NCBI GenBank assembly: GCA_002914845.1
Contig: JXTC01000077.1
Location: 1-64,000, forward strand
From: Trema orientale
Taxonomy: Eukaryota; Streptophyta; Magnoliopsida; Rosales; Cannabaceae
Reading direction: 5' to 3'
DNA: 64,000 nt
Both the position numbers and the translations under genes were made by a program. Positions within the stretch are counted from its first letter, which is position 1. The number at the start of each line of letters is the position of its first letter. The notes under the pieces are model-generated. The model saw nothing but the letters and a program-made list of their open reading frames with translations. It searched no databases and had not been told where the DNA came from. Shown here piece after piece: positions 22,452 to 34,300 of the stretch.

Positions 22452-25400
22452 AAACATATATATATATATATTTTGTTTACACGTAAATAGAAATCTAAAA
22501 GCTAATTTTCATCATACATAAAAAAGTTTAGTAGATATACTTACGATAAATGTAGCTTTAAACTTTAATATTTTATAGGATATGATATTTAAAAATATTT
22601 TATGTATATTGAACATGATCTCTTCAAATAATCATTAGTTTTAATTTTATAATCCAAATCATATACCAAATGTATTATATGTAATGCAAAAATTAAGGAT
22701 AAGGATGAGGCTGAGTCCAATTTAGGTATAAATAAAAAGTAAATAATTTTAGATGCATTTTAAAAAAGATACATTATTAGGGAAATAAAAATTTTCAAGA
22801 AAAAACTCCTTAATATCATGAATGTTTCTGCGTTATTTCTTTCATATATTTAATCAATTGTTAATTTATATATCTACTAGACCCTAAAGGAAATAAAAAA
22901 TTATTATTATTTTATGCATTTGGCGAGATTATTAATTTAGTATATTGGCCTGACTTAGGACTGAAAAATTATATTATTTAACTTTATCAATATATTGAGC
23001 ATTCATTTACCGAGGTTATACTATATTTAGTTTTGTACTTTTATGGGTTGTATTATGCTTGTGCCATATTCTTGCCCAAGATTTTGATATGTTGTGCTGA
23101 CCATAATGCCTAAAAATATGAGCCTAACAGGGCCAACCCCTTATGCCATGCTCACATGGTGCAAGGTCGTCTCGTGCCGTGGAGTTGTCACCATTGAGTA
23201 ATCTGCCCATTAACATTTCTAAGTTTTGATAAAATAATTTAAACAATTTATAATATATTTCTCCCCTTTTTTTTAAAAAATAAAAAATAAAAAAAAGTTA
23301 GTATTAGTAAACGACCTCATTTACTTATTCATATCTTAATGACCCTTTATTACATATAAATGTCCTTTTGCTTGTATTGAGATTTTAGTTTCTTTTTTTA
23401 CCATTTTTATTGTCCTTTATAGCTATTAATGAGAGATCACTCTTAGATAATACATTTACCTTTTCTTTTGGTGAAGTTTCTATGTACAAAGTTGTGATAT
23501 TGACATTCGGTAGAAATCTTTTCAATCATTATACATACTTTTATGATATTTGTATATCTAATCAGTTTTTTATGGATTTTTTTTTTCGTGCAAATTGAAA
23601 CTTTAAATCTAGTAGATATCTTTTTAATCGTAGTAGATTTATTTATATATTTAGTGTATCGAATTCTGAAAATGATACATTGCAATAGTAGATTGGCATA
23701 TATGAAAATATACCAAGTACATATACAAATAAACCAAAAAAAAAAAAAAAAGAGATGTACTATTCAATATATAACCAAGTACATACACAAATAAACTAAG
23801 GGGGAAAAAAAAACAGAGATGTACTATTCAATAGTAATTTTTAGAGGTAAAAAAAATGGGTCGAACCAAATGGGTCTGGTCTTTTAAAAAAAGTTGAAAA
23901 AATAAAGGTTTCTAATACTTATACCTAAAAAAATAAAAAATAAAAATTACAAAAATATGGTAGTTCAGTTTTTTTTTTTTTAAACAATTTAGGTACCACT
24001 TTTTTAAGAAAAAACCACTTTCTAAGAAGTTTTTAGAAAAAAGCTATTTTTAAAAATATACTAATTAATTAGTATTTGAAAACTGGTTACCGGTTGCTAG
24101 TTATTAGTTATATACTAGTTATGTAAATACCTTTGATTACTAAAAACCAGTGCTCGAAAACTGATTATCGGTTACTAGTTACTATTTTAAAAAATGACAT
24201 TTTTTTAAAAACTTTTAGAAAGTGGCATTTTTCTAAAAAAATGTAGGACCGGATCTAGAAATAACTGAACTCACCGTAAATTTGTAATTCTTTTCTAAAG
24301 TGGCCGTAGATGACCTAATTTTCTCAAAAAATAATTTTTAATAAAAAAGTTAAGTGCTTCTTACAAAATTTCAAGCCTAAGGCACCAAAAATTGAAAAAT
24401 CCCAAATGAACTGAATTTTTTTGCAAAAATCTCAGATTGGTTTAGAAAATTTTCACTTTTTAATTTTTTTAAGAAAAATTACATTTTAATAAATATTTAG
24501 AAAAATACCATTTTTTTTTCAAAATTTGTATTTTTCACTGATACTCGAGATAACCAGTTAGTTTACTTAAAGTAACTGATCTAATTACTTGAGGTAACTG
24601 GTCAAATTACATGAGGTAACTTAATTGGTTACTTCAAGTATCTCATCAATTAGTAAAAGTGATATTTTTCTAAATACTTTTAAAAGTGGTATTTTTCTAA
24701 TTAAAATCCGAGATTTTCCAAATAATTTCAAAATCTAAGATTTTTCAATATTTTGAAAAATTACCATAAAAAATCAAATTTTCTCAAAAATTAATTTAGG
24801 TCTGGTCCCGGCCCGGCCCGCCTTTTGGCCTAGCAGGTGGGGCTTAAAGCCAGGCTGGACTGTAATATAAAAAAAATTGGGCTAGGTCCGTTTGGCCCAC
24901 ATCTTTAACTAGGCTAGACTGGTCTGGCCCACTAGCGACCCTAATTTTCGCCTCTCGTAGTTTCTCATTAATGGTGATATAAAAAAAGCTCATTTTCTAT
25001 AATTTCATGCATTTATAGAAACTAAAAAGAGTAATCAAATTTCTTAACTCACAAATGGACATTATTTTATAGACAATTATGGATTTTGATGCGAATAATA
25101 GACAGTAACACAAGCCTTAAGAAAAAAGATAATAACATAAGAAATGATATATCTAAAAATATATCGAGTACATTCATGAATATACAAAGAGAATACGAGA
25201 TGTATTATTTAATGGTGAATCTCGATTTTGATGATGGTAATTTTACTATTTATTTTCAAATGGTACCTATTTGTGTCATTTAGCTATAACTTTCGAACCA
25301 GATAAATTTATTGATTTTTAAGCTTAAGAAGGGACAAATACTTATTCAAACCCTAAAATTTATGGATAAGTCCCTTTTATCATCACGAAGAAAAATTAAA

Positions 25401-25844
25401 AAGCCTTTGCTATTATTTTATTTTCTATTATTATTATTTTTTTAAATATTGTGGAGAATCTGGAGACTTGAACTAAACTCCTACAAACCCAGCTGTGGAT
25501 ATCCTACTCAGCTCTGTTATAACAACTCAACTTAGTCACCCATCACTGAGGATTATACAAGTTCAAAGATCAATGGTCAAAAATTTCACGAGGTCAGACC
25601 CCTGAATCCCGATTACCATTCATCCAATTTAAGCTATTCTCACATTCCATAAATACTGGACCTTTTCATCATAATTTAATTGTATTATTTGACAATACAC
25701 GTACACAGTTCTTAAGAAACCGTAGGTAGTGTTAAAAGAGAGTATTTTAAGAGTATGGTTTTCCTAGAACAATCTTTTCATTTTGAAGGCAAACAAAAAT
25801 AGAGCAAATCTAAACAATTCTTCAATTTGCCATTATGGGACCCA

Positions 25845-25845
<1 letters not shown>
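22452..25845. other. AT-rich desert with small repeats
   Basis: No gene is seen. A short unit (AAGTACATAYACAAATAAAC ... AGAGATGTACTATTCAAT) occurs twice at about 23715-23835 with a period near 63 bp. A looser relative lies at 25160-25225. Degenerate ACTGGTTAC/AACTGGT motifs and 'accattttt' motifs repeat through 24060-24720. A GC-richer patch with GGCCCGGCCCG and GGCCCACTAGCGACCCTA at 24800-24945 could be the end of an old DNA transposon, but no partner end was found. Confidence 0.45.
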
Positions 25846-25881
<36 letters not shown>

Positions 25882-25892
25882 AAAAAAAAAAA

Positions 25893-25959
<67 letters not shown>
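25846..25959 (+). repeat. 114-bp poly(A) tract with few interruptions
   Basis: An almost pure run of A interrupted only by TT, C and TTG. It lies about 115 bp beyond the CSTF77 stop codon, so on the gene strand it is a poly(T) tract at or just past the 3' untranslated end. The true length is likely uncertain because such runs are poorly sequenced. The Lys-rich reading frame across it is an artefact. Confidence 0.9.
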
Positions 25960-25960
<1 letters not shown>

Positions 25961-26073
25961 ACTTACATTAAGAGCCTGTCACATGGTTATAAATATACAC
26001 AAGGATTTGAAGAAAATAATTACATAATAAAACAAATTTACTACAGTAAAGAAAAGGGTTAAAAAGTGGTAAA

Positions 26074-29000
26074 TCAGCTAGTGCTACCAGATAAATCTCC
26101 AGAAATAGCACTTCCATATGATGCTGAACCTGTTTGGGAAGCAGTACGTCGAGCTTTCTGGAACTGTCTTATCCTGAAAGCATCTCTTGGTAGTGGTTGG
26201 CTCTGGACAGTTCTAGTGTCATCGTCATCTCCTGTCAACGATACAAACTCTAATTTGTAGATTATTCAATTAATTTGCAAAGATTAAAGGAAAATAGAAG
26301 CAAAAACATAGTCACACTTGAAAACAACAATGCATCTCAAAGAAATTAATGCACAGCTTCCATAAGAAACAAACATATTGCAGCTTCACCGCTATAACGT
26401 ATTTGCCAATGGAACTCAAAACTCGCAACATGTTCTCAATCATATGTAAACGACTCAAGACAGCATACTTAAGACATTAAATGCCTGTTGGACTATAGGC
26501 CGATTAGTGAATTAAACAAAAGCAATCACGCACGGTAGTTTTGATGTTCGGAAACTATCACTCCTGAGTGATGACGGCATATGATCAGATGGAAATTAAA
26601 AACACAGGAAAAGCCGCCATTGGTGTCAAAAATGATTTTTAATCTTGAATCAAAACTGAAACATTAAATTCTTTGAAAAGCTTCGAGAAATGTTTTCATA
26701 TTATGAGATCTATTTCAACACACGAAACAAATATTATCCCAGGTGTCACCTTGCTTAGATACACAAAAGATGTTCGGAAAGGGTAGAATAGGATAATATG
26801 ATTGCAAAGGAAACACATACTGTCTAGCTCTTTCCTTTTTCCCTTAGTTGGCTTGTAAGACGAACTACTTGGAACAGGATGGGACTTAGTTGAACCGGAC
26901 AGGTCACTTGTGGCAGGAGCAGCACTAGACAGCAATTGCTTTGAGGCTGTCCCTGGCTTCCCATTCCCAGTTTGTGCTGTTGGGATATCACTCTGTAAAC
27001 AAATGGATAACACAACATCCACATTTGGAGTTGGACCTGAAAAATTAGAGTACAACTTGGGAGTTAACTACAGAGCAAGTGATGACAATCAAAGATTCTT
27101 GCTACGAATAAAAGATAAAAGCAAATAGATAATAATTGTTGAGACGACACGCTGATTTCCATGATTTAGAAATCGTCTTACCGCTGACTTCCATGATTTA
27201 GAAATCAGCATAGTGTTGCAATGCTAAATCCTTAATGATGTCTGCATATTGCTAACAGTTGATCTTAACTATTTTTTGTTTTTGGTTTTTTTATTCTTTT
27301 TTTTTTAATTTTTCATTTATTATTGTTATTATTATTATTATTATTATTTTTTTTTTTTGAGGGAAGAGAGGCATTGAAGCCAATTAAGAAGCTTAACATA
27401 TGGGAAAGGAACAATTATGAATGGGAGAGGCCAACTCATCGTGTGTACGCAAGCATGGTCACCAACAAGATTCTCTATGGTGTTTGGGAAGACAATTATG
27501 GGCAAGTCACTAAAACACCTCGTATTCTTCTAACAACCCGATTTCTCTAATGCTTCATCCCAAGAATGTTGGCAGCAACCCTGAACTAACATATTTTGAA
27601 TGCAAATGTTTTGGTTACGTATCTTTTCCCTACCATTTTAGTTGCAAAAGTTTGAATGTGAAGTCCCAAAATGAACCTAGAGCTGAAAGAATTCATATGT
27701 TTTATCCTAAGTTGAGGCTAACTTTAATGACTATACAATGATAACGTGATAGGCTAGTTGGCCACCAACTGTCCATATTTCATGATTACTAAGCAAGAAC
27801 ACTTGTTAGCAGAGAGAGACATGTCGGAAAACAAATACTGGATTGTGGAGATATGTTAGACATGATTACAACCTAACCGCTAGCACTCTGCTGCCGACAA
27901 CAAAGAAGACACGCTTAAATGCAAAAAATAAAAAAATGCCAACCTTTATAACAAATTAGTCCTAACTCAGTATTTCTTTCAATTGGCTAAAGAAATACTA
28001 CCTTTATAAAAGAAATACTGAATTAGGACTAATTAGTTATAAAGGTTTGGCGTTTTTCTCTTTTTTGCATTTAAGCGTGTCTTCTCTGTTATAAAGGTTA
28101 AAGACATACTACCCTCCAAGAACAAATTTCTAGTCTAAAAATATGACAGTTCTTAATATGGTAATTTTTATTTCACAAGTCTTTCTTATTTTTATTTTCT
28201 ATATGAGACAAATATTTTACTTAAAAAAATCAAAAGCACAAAAACAAGAAAATAGGAAAACAAGTTCTCCACTTCTCGAAATGACAGCAAAGACAAAATA
28301 ACCATAAAGAAATAAGGATAATGGAAAGTCACTAGAAAATTTCTGAAACTGTTCACAGCCATGTGTGAGTAACATAGGTCTGACAAGTAAGATCGCTGAT
28401 TCTTGGTTGAAATCTGCAGAGTTTACTTGTCTTCAGTTCTTGGTTAAAAAGCAATACTCATGTTTGCTTTTGTTTTCTTAATTATTATTAGATTTCAATT
28501 CTCTTTAGTACGAATTTAAATTTTGCATCTACTTGTCATTTCCTTATCAATTCCCCCAAAGAAAAGGAGGGCGGGGGGGACGAAAAAAAAGTGCTCAATA
28601 TTGTAATATTTTCAAACATGGGGCTCCGCCCGAAGTAGCCACAATCTCAGTTTTAACACAGCTAGCTTTCAACAGCAATAAAGAAAATGCTGCTCGCAGT
28701 TAAAATAAGGGAGGAGACCAGAGAGCTTTTATAATATATCGTCTCTTTTTTTTTAAATTTATTTATTAAGCACCCTAGCAGACTAACTGTCCCCCTTAAC
28801 ATCAATAAGTCATCAGTAAAACAAAAACATAGCAGAATGATACAGGTGAAATTGAAATGTTTCCGAGCACTAGACCCTCTTCTATATCTTGACAAAGGTA
28901 CAAACTAAACAATGTGACATGGGTGGCAGCAAAGGAAAATAACCCATCATGTGGGCATTTTCTTCCGGATTTAAAAAAGCATGCCGACCAAGTATTTAAA

Positions 29001-31381
29001 TTTGCAATGACCAGCCAACTAGGGCTAACTCAGTTGGTCCAAGGCTTGAGGGATGTGTGTGTAAGTTTGGGGGGATTAAGGGTTCAAATCTTGGTAGAGT
29101 GTGTGTGTGTTATTTTCTTTTAAATTTGTAGTAAGTGGTGGTCATTAGTTAAGCCCCATTTTTTTTTAAAAAAAAAAAAATTTTGCAATGACCAGAACTA
29201 CCTGACCAAATTTATCAACTAGAAATGGAAGTATAAGAGGAAACTGAGTGAAAATTTAAACATTACCCTCAATAGCAGGCAAATTTGTTAAAAAGGCTAA
29301 CAAAGCAGGTGGTGTTGCTTTCAAGATTTCATCAAACGCACTGGTTGCTTGACCAGTCACAATTGTAATGGGATTTGACAAGGTGTTAGAAGCAGCAGGA
29401 ACTCCAGGTACTGCAGTATTTGGAAGAGTTCCTGTTCCTGCAATCAAATGATGATTTTTAGCTATTTATTAATAACACACTTATCAGATAAATGAACAAG
29501 CTATGTGAAATCCACTAGACTTGAAGCGGACATCAGAGGTGAAAATAGTGCCAATTTTTCATTCAAACCGACAGTTTCAACCTCATAAGTTTCTAGAAGC
29601 ATATTTCATTAAAACTTGGAACTACATTACTTTCTAATCTAGAAGAAAAGAGAACACATTGGGAAAATCAAAAGCTAAATTACAAAACATTCTTGTGGTT
29701 TTCTTGTCTTTTTGAATTCTTGTTTTCCGGTTCTCATGTTATATTTTCTTATAGTGTACAAGGTGTCCACCAACTGAGTACAACACAGAAAACTGGTCCG
29801 TTGGCGTTCAATAACTCAGCCTTTCTTCCATCTGCATCGTAAACCTTTTCCTTTATATTTACGGTACAATTCTATGTACTTCCGCTATGCTATGTGAATG
29901 CGATACTAGGTTTTTCCTGTATTAAGTTTTTTAGAGTTTTTGAAATCTACCTCAAAAATACAGGAAAAGCCTAGCATCACATTCACATAACATAACAGAA
30001 GCATATAGGACTGTACTCATATCTATGAAGAAAAAACTTTTACGTCTTGAAGAACTAGTTTGACATAGATGGAAGAAAGAGATGAAATATCCCATGCCGA
30101 TGATCTTCCAGACTGATCAATTCGCTATGTTGTACTCGGTAAGTGGCACCTTGTGTATTACAAGTAATCAAGATTTCACTTAAAACCCTCAACAGATAAT
30201 AGTGAGCTCGTTTTTCTTTTTCTCTTTTGGAAAAATATATATGTACTTTTTTTTCAATGTAGAGAAAAATTACTACTTCCATACTTCTTATTGAATATCT
30301 CTAGGACTGTTTTATTATATATTTCTACAAAATAAAATAAAATGTCCAAGTACATTAAGCAATCCCACTCTACTCTACACCTATAATGTAGAGAATTAGG
30401 CGCATGACACCCCCTTATTTGTGGGTGATTTTTGTTTTCGAAAATAAAGTCACCAAAAAAAAAAACTTAATTAATTGCTAAAATAAATTAGCAATGAATT
30501 TCAAATGAAAATCTTTCCAATTATCTTGATTTCCTAAAATTACTCGGGTAATTAAATTAGGTACTTATTCTTAATTATTCGTCAGTTACCAATTCTGAAT
30601 TGGTTAGTTGCAAATAATATGTGCTATTATCTGACAGATTTTATCCTTTAAAATTTCATCTTAATTGATTAAACATAATTAACAAACCACCCAAATCTAA
30701 TAGTTACAATATTAATTATTCTCTTTATCTCTCGAGCTGGTTTACCCATGCAACAGCAAAAGACCTTGCTCAGTTGCTCACCACCAGGTGGTGACTCATA
30801 CCCCTACCCTTCTGGTCAAGAAGCATAAACTTATCACCCCACTTGTGGCTTTGGTGGTTCACAATTATGTACTTTATTTTCTTTTTACCTCAACTATGAC
30901 ATCAAATAGGACCAAGAAATGGGCCCATTAAATATAGAAAGATAGATCATCCTTTGAGTAATATCTGGATGTCAGACTTGTCTTGACTTTATAACCCAGA
31001 AGAAAAATATAATAAAACATAGTACAGACATACTGACAAAACAATTTTTTTTTTTTAAAAAAAATTCAGTTAGAAAATGATGAAAGACAAACAATACAAA
31101 AACCACAAAAAACCAAACAGTTACACACCAGGCTTTTGTCGGGGATCATAGATCGCCATTTGAGTAATATCTGGATAAACAACCTTCGTTGTCACATTTG
31201 CATTGCTTGTCAGGCCTGTAGTACCCTTATCTGCGACATAAAAAGTGAGTTAAGCAATTAATAACAGAACTGGATGGGAAATCACTTACATAAAGACAAA
31301 CATAATAATAGTACCTATGAACCCAGGGCCACCAGGAGTAGTTGATTTCTCTGCTTTCTTATTGGTATGTTTAGCAAGCCA
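26074..31381 (-). CDS. CSTF77: CSTF77 exons 19-23 (residues 535-771, C-terminal region)
   Basis: Exons are 31315-31381, 31129-31230, 29267-29437, 26821-27036 and 26074-26231. They encode a mostly disordered tail. It includes YPDITQMAIYDPRQKPG (about 575-591), a helical patch ATPPALLAFLTNLPAIEG (631-648) and a second PNVDVVLSICLQ helix. A basic KPTKGKRKELDR stretch and the conserved C-terminus (PLPRDAFRIRQFQKARRTAS) complete it. In CstF-77 proteins this Pro-rich C-terminal part contacts CstF-64 and CstF-50. The stop is TGA 26074-26076. Introns 20 and 21 (1691 and 2230 bp) are the largest of the gene and carry inverted repeats and a SINE. Confidence 0.93.
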
Positions 31382-34300
31382 CTGAAAGAGTGGAAAGACA
31401 ATAAAGTATTATACGTCTGACAAAATGTATAGATAGTAGCTATTATTATAAGTCTGTGAAGAAGAGGAATTCAAAAAAACCTGTGAGAAGGAACTCTCAG
31501 TAGAAAATGATCCAGTTAGGACTTCATATGAGTGACAATTAGAAGGAAAGTGGAGACCGAACAATCAGAGATTTTCTACTATAAACGTTTTTCTAAATTC
31601 TTTTGTTAAATTGGATGGGTTCTTAAAACTTTTTTAAAGGTGGCTTTTTTTTTGGGTAAAATATTGTGGGTGTAATTTTGAATAAAGAAATGATGCATTT
31701 GTAAATAAGATGGTACTATGCGAATTTCAGACAATAAAGTGAGCCTTATTCAAAGTCCAATAGCTTCAATATGTTTCGGGTCTCACGGAAGATATCTTCT
31801 TGAGTAGCTTATATGCTACTCTTGCGGAAGGATTGGTTTTAAAGAAAAATGTAAATATTTGGTGTGCTGCACCGATGGTCTGTGAGGGTGTATATGTTTA
31901 CTTTTGTTGTATCAGGTGGGCAATATATGGCTAGGTTTTGAACAAGAAAACATGCTCTAGTGGAGTTGACAGCGAACTATTTTGGAGGCTTTTCTTGTCA
32001 TTTATGTCAACTAGGTAGAGTTCCTTTTTATTATGACTCCTGTAGATCTTTTTTTGTTTTTTTTGTTGCTTTTTATAGACTTTTAATTGCATAGAAACCT
32101 TTTGACATGGGTTTCACTCTCTCCTCATGCATCGACTAAATTTATTTAATCACGAAGAAAATAGACGAAGGAAAAAAAGAAGAAGAAGAAGAAAAAGTGC
32201 AAAATACCTCCTGTCTGGCCAAATGATCCAAGTCCTTTGTTGAGCAAGGCCAAAGGTCCATAAAACTGTATCTTGATACAACATCTTGCAATGAACTCTC
32301 AAGTACAGATGAACCCTCTTCATCTGTTCCAGAAAGTGCTTCTTTCCTTCTTTGTTCAACCTATAAGAAACCAAGGTTAATGGTAAAATCTTTCTTATTC
32401 ACAAATGCCGTTATATTGAACAAAAAGAACTGAGTTAACAATACCAATAACTATCCTAGAATACCATTAAATATTTGTGCCTTTTTGGATGTGGGATGAA
32501 ACATCTATCCAAGATTCAACTTATGCATCAAGTAAGTTTATACGAGTAAATGTTTAAAGTTGTAGTCATTATATTAAGAACACTAGGTGGTTGAACAAAC
32601 TTTCAGGTGAAGTAGCATCTGAGGATGCATATTTTTAGATTCAAGAATTTATCAGAAGCAAACTCATCTTAAACCTAAACTTCAACAATTCAAGACTTTT
32701 TCCAACCAAAAGAGAACATTTTTCATGTATCATTCCATTTGTTGCAACAAGTTGGAAAATTTTTTTTCCGCTTAAGTAAAAAATTTCAAGTTCTATGAAG
32801 AAGTTGATAGTTACAGACATTTCGAAATTTTCATTTCCAGCTTGAAGATGAAAATTCAACTTTAAATTTTTTTAAGCCATTCGGATTTTGACTTTCTTTT
32901 TCTGGCTGGAAAAGATTTTTTTAGTTTACGTTTTCAGAAGCATTTAACATTACAAACATGAGTATATCAACATTGTAGCTAGATTTCCCATTCGTTAACA
33001 TCTCTTCTTATATCACAATTCCATAAGACTAAAAATTAGTGTCAGGGTTAAGTAAATGGAGATAACAGTATAACCAAATAGTTGGATGTCACTCCCAAAA
33101 GAAAATATCAATTTCCTACCTTCAACATGCTAGCCAGATCTCCATAAGTTTGTTCAAAATGGATAAATCGTTTCCAAACCTGCAAAGGGCACATACAATT
33201 ACATAGTTAACATCCAAGACAAGATGTGAAATTGGATGTGACATTTAAGAAAATATGGTACCAAAGCAATTCTTGATCTATCTGGTTTCTAAATGAAACA
33301 TCACTGGGACTATTCGCTTATGACTTAATGGCAAGTACGGCTTACCAGTCAAAAATTCTGGTACTTTTTTCTAAAAGAAATAAAAATAAATAACACATAC
33401 GTCTAGCCTAATAAATGACGTTCAATTGCCACATATGAAATACTAAGAAACAGAGGGGTCAACAAAACTGCCCAAGTGGAGCATCAAGCAGCGTAAAGAG
33501 AGAAAGACGATTCAAAGACAGAAAAATTTCATCAAACCAGGAATGAAAACTACCTCAACAGATTCCTCTGGTGGTAGTGAGCTTAGTGCCCGCTCAAATA
33601 ATGCCCTGATATTTCTATCATCATTCAAACGAGTTAAGAAGTCTGCATACCTGCCCAGGTAAAAAATACAATAATCATTAGACAAATAGATGCTTTAAGA
33701 GTCTACAAACTGAGAATATTACAGAAATATGAGCAGTAATTAAGTTTTTCACATGATGAAACATGTTGACAAGAAGATATGAATTTTATACTCATTAAAC
33801 TATGAGCAACATAACTCAATTTCAAGCTCAGTGTATACATCACTACATGTGTATATATATATATATGCACACATATAAGACCAAAAAATATATGTCAAAT
33901 AAAACTAAACAGTGCCAATGTCTTGGGAATTTATACTAATAATAAACATGAGGCTGCTCTGTTTCTTTCCAAGAGCTACACAGAACAAAAAGCAGGGCTC
34001 ATCTGTCAAGAGCATATGATACTAAGACCCAATCAAAGTGACCCTACAACAAAATCAGAAGATTTAAAAAAAAATTATCTGGTTAAGAAAGGCAATTTGG
34101 TTTCAAGATGTAGGACAAGTTTTGGCTTAAGCATAAAATAAGAAAATTGTCTTGAGCATAAGAATATTTCATCACATAATAAGCTAGAACGTTCAAATAT
34201 CTTTCTTTTTTTTTTCGACAAGAAACGAGAATTGTATTAAAGAGAAAGAACAAGTACAAGAAAGGGTGGATAAGAAATCCTCCCTCGAAGACAAACAACA

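Noticed and set aside
24780-24950. GC-rich GGCCCGGCCCG patch as a transposon end or promoter
   Set aside because: No matching opposite terminus or target duplication could be found, so it is only described in the spacer entry.
25783-25971. Lys-rich reading frame
   Set aside because: It is the translation of the poly(A) tract.
27323-27550. 75-residue frame in CSTF77 intron 21
   Set aside because: It starts in a (TTA)n/T run, has no recognised domain, and does not fit the exon chain.
29030-29100. Possible tRNA gene from A/B-box-like sequence
   Set aside because: No cloverleaf with acceptor and anticodon stems is evident. TSDs and poly(A) show a SINE; the same applies at 43185-43255.
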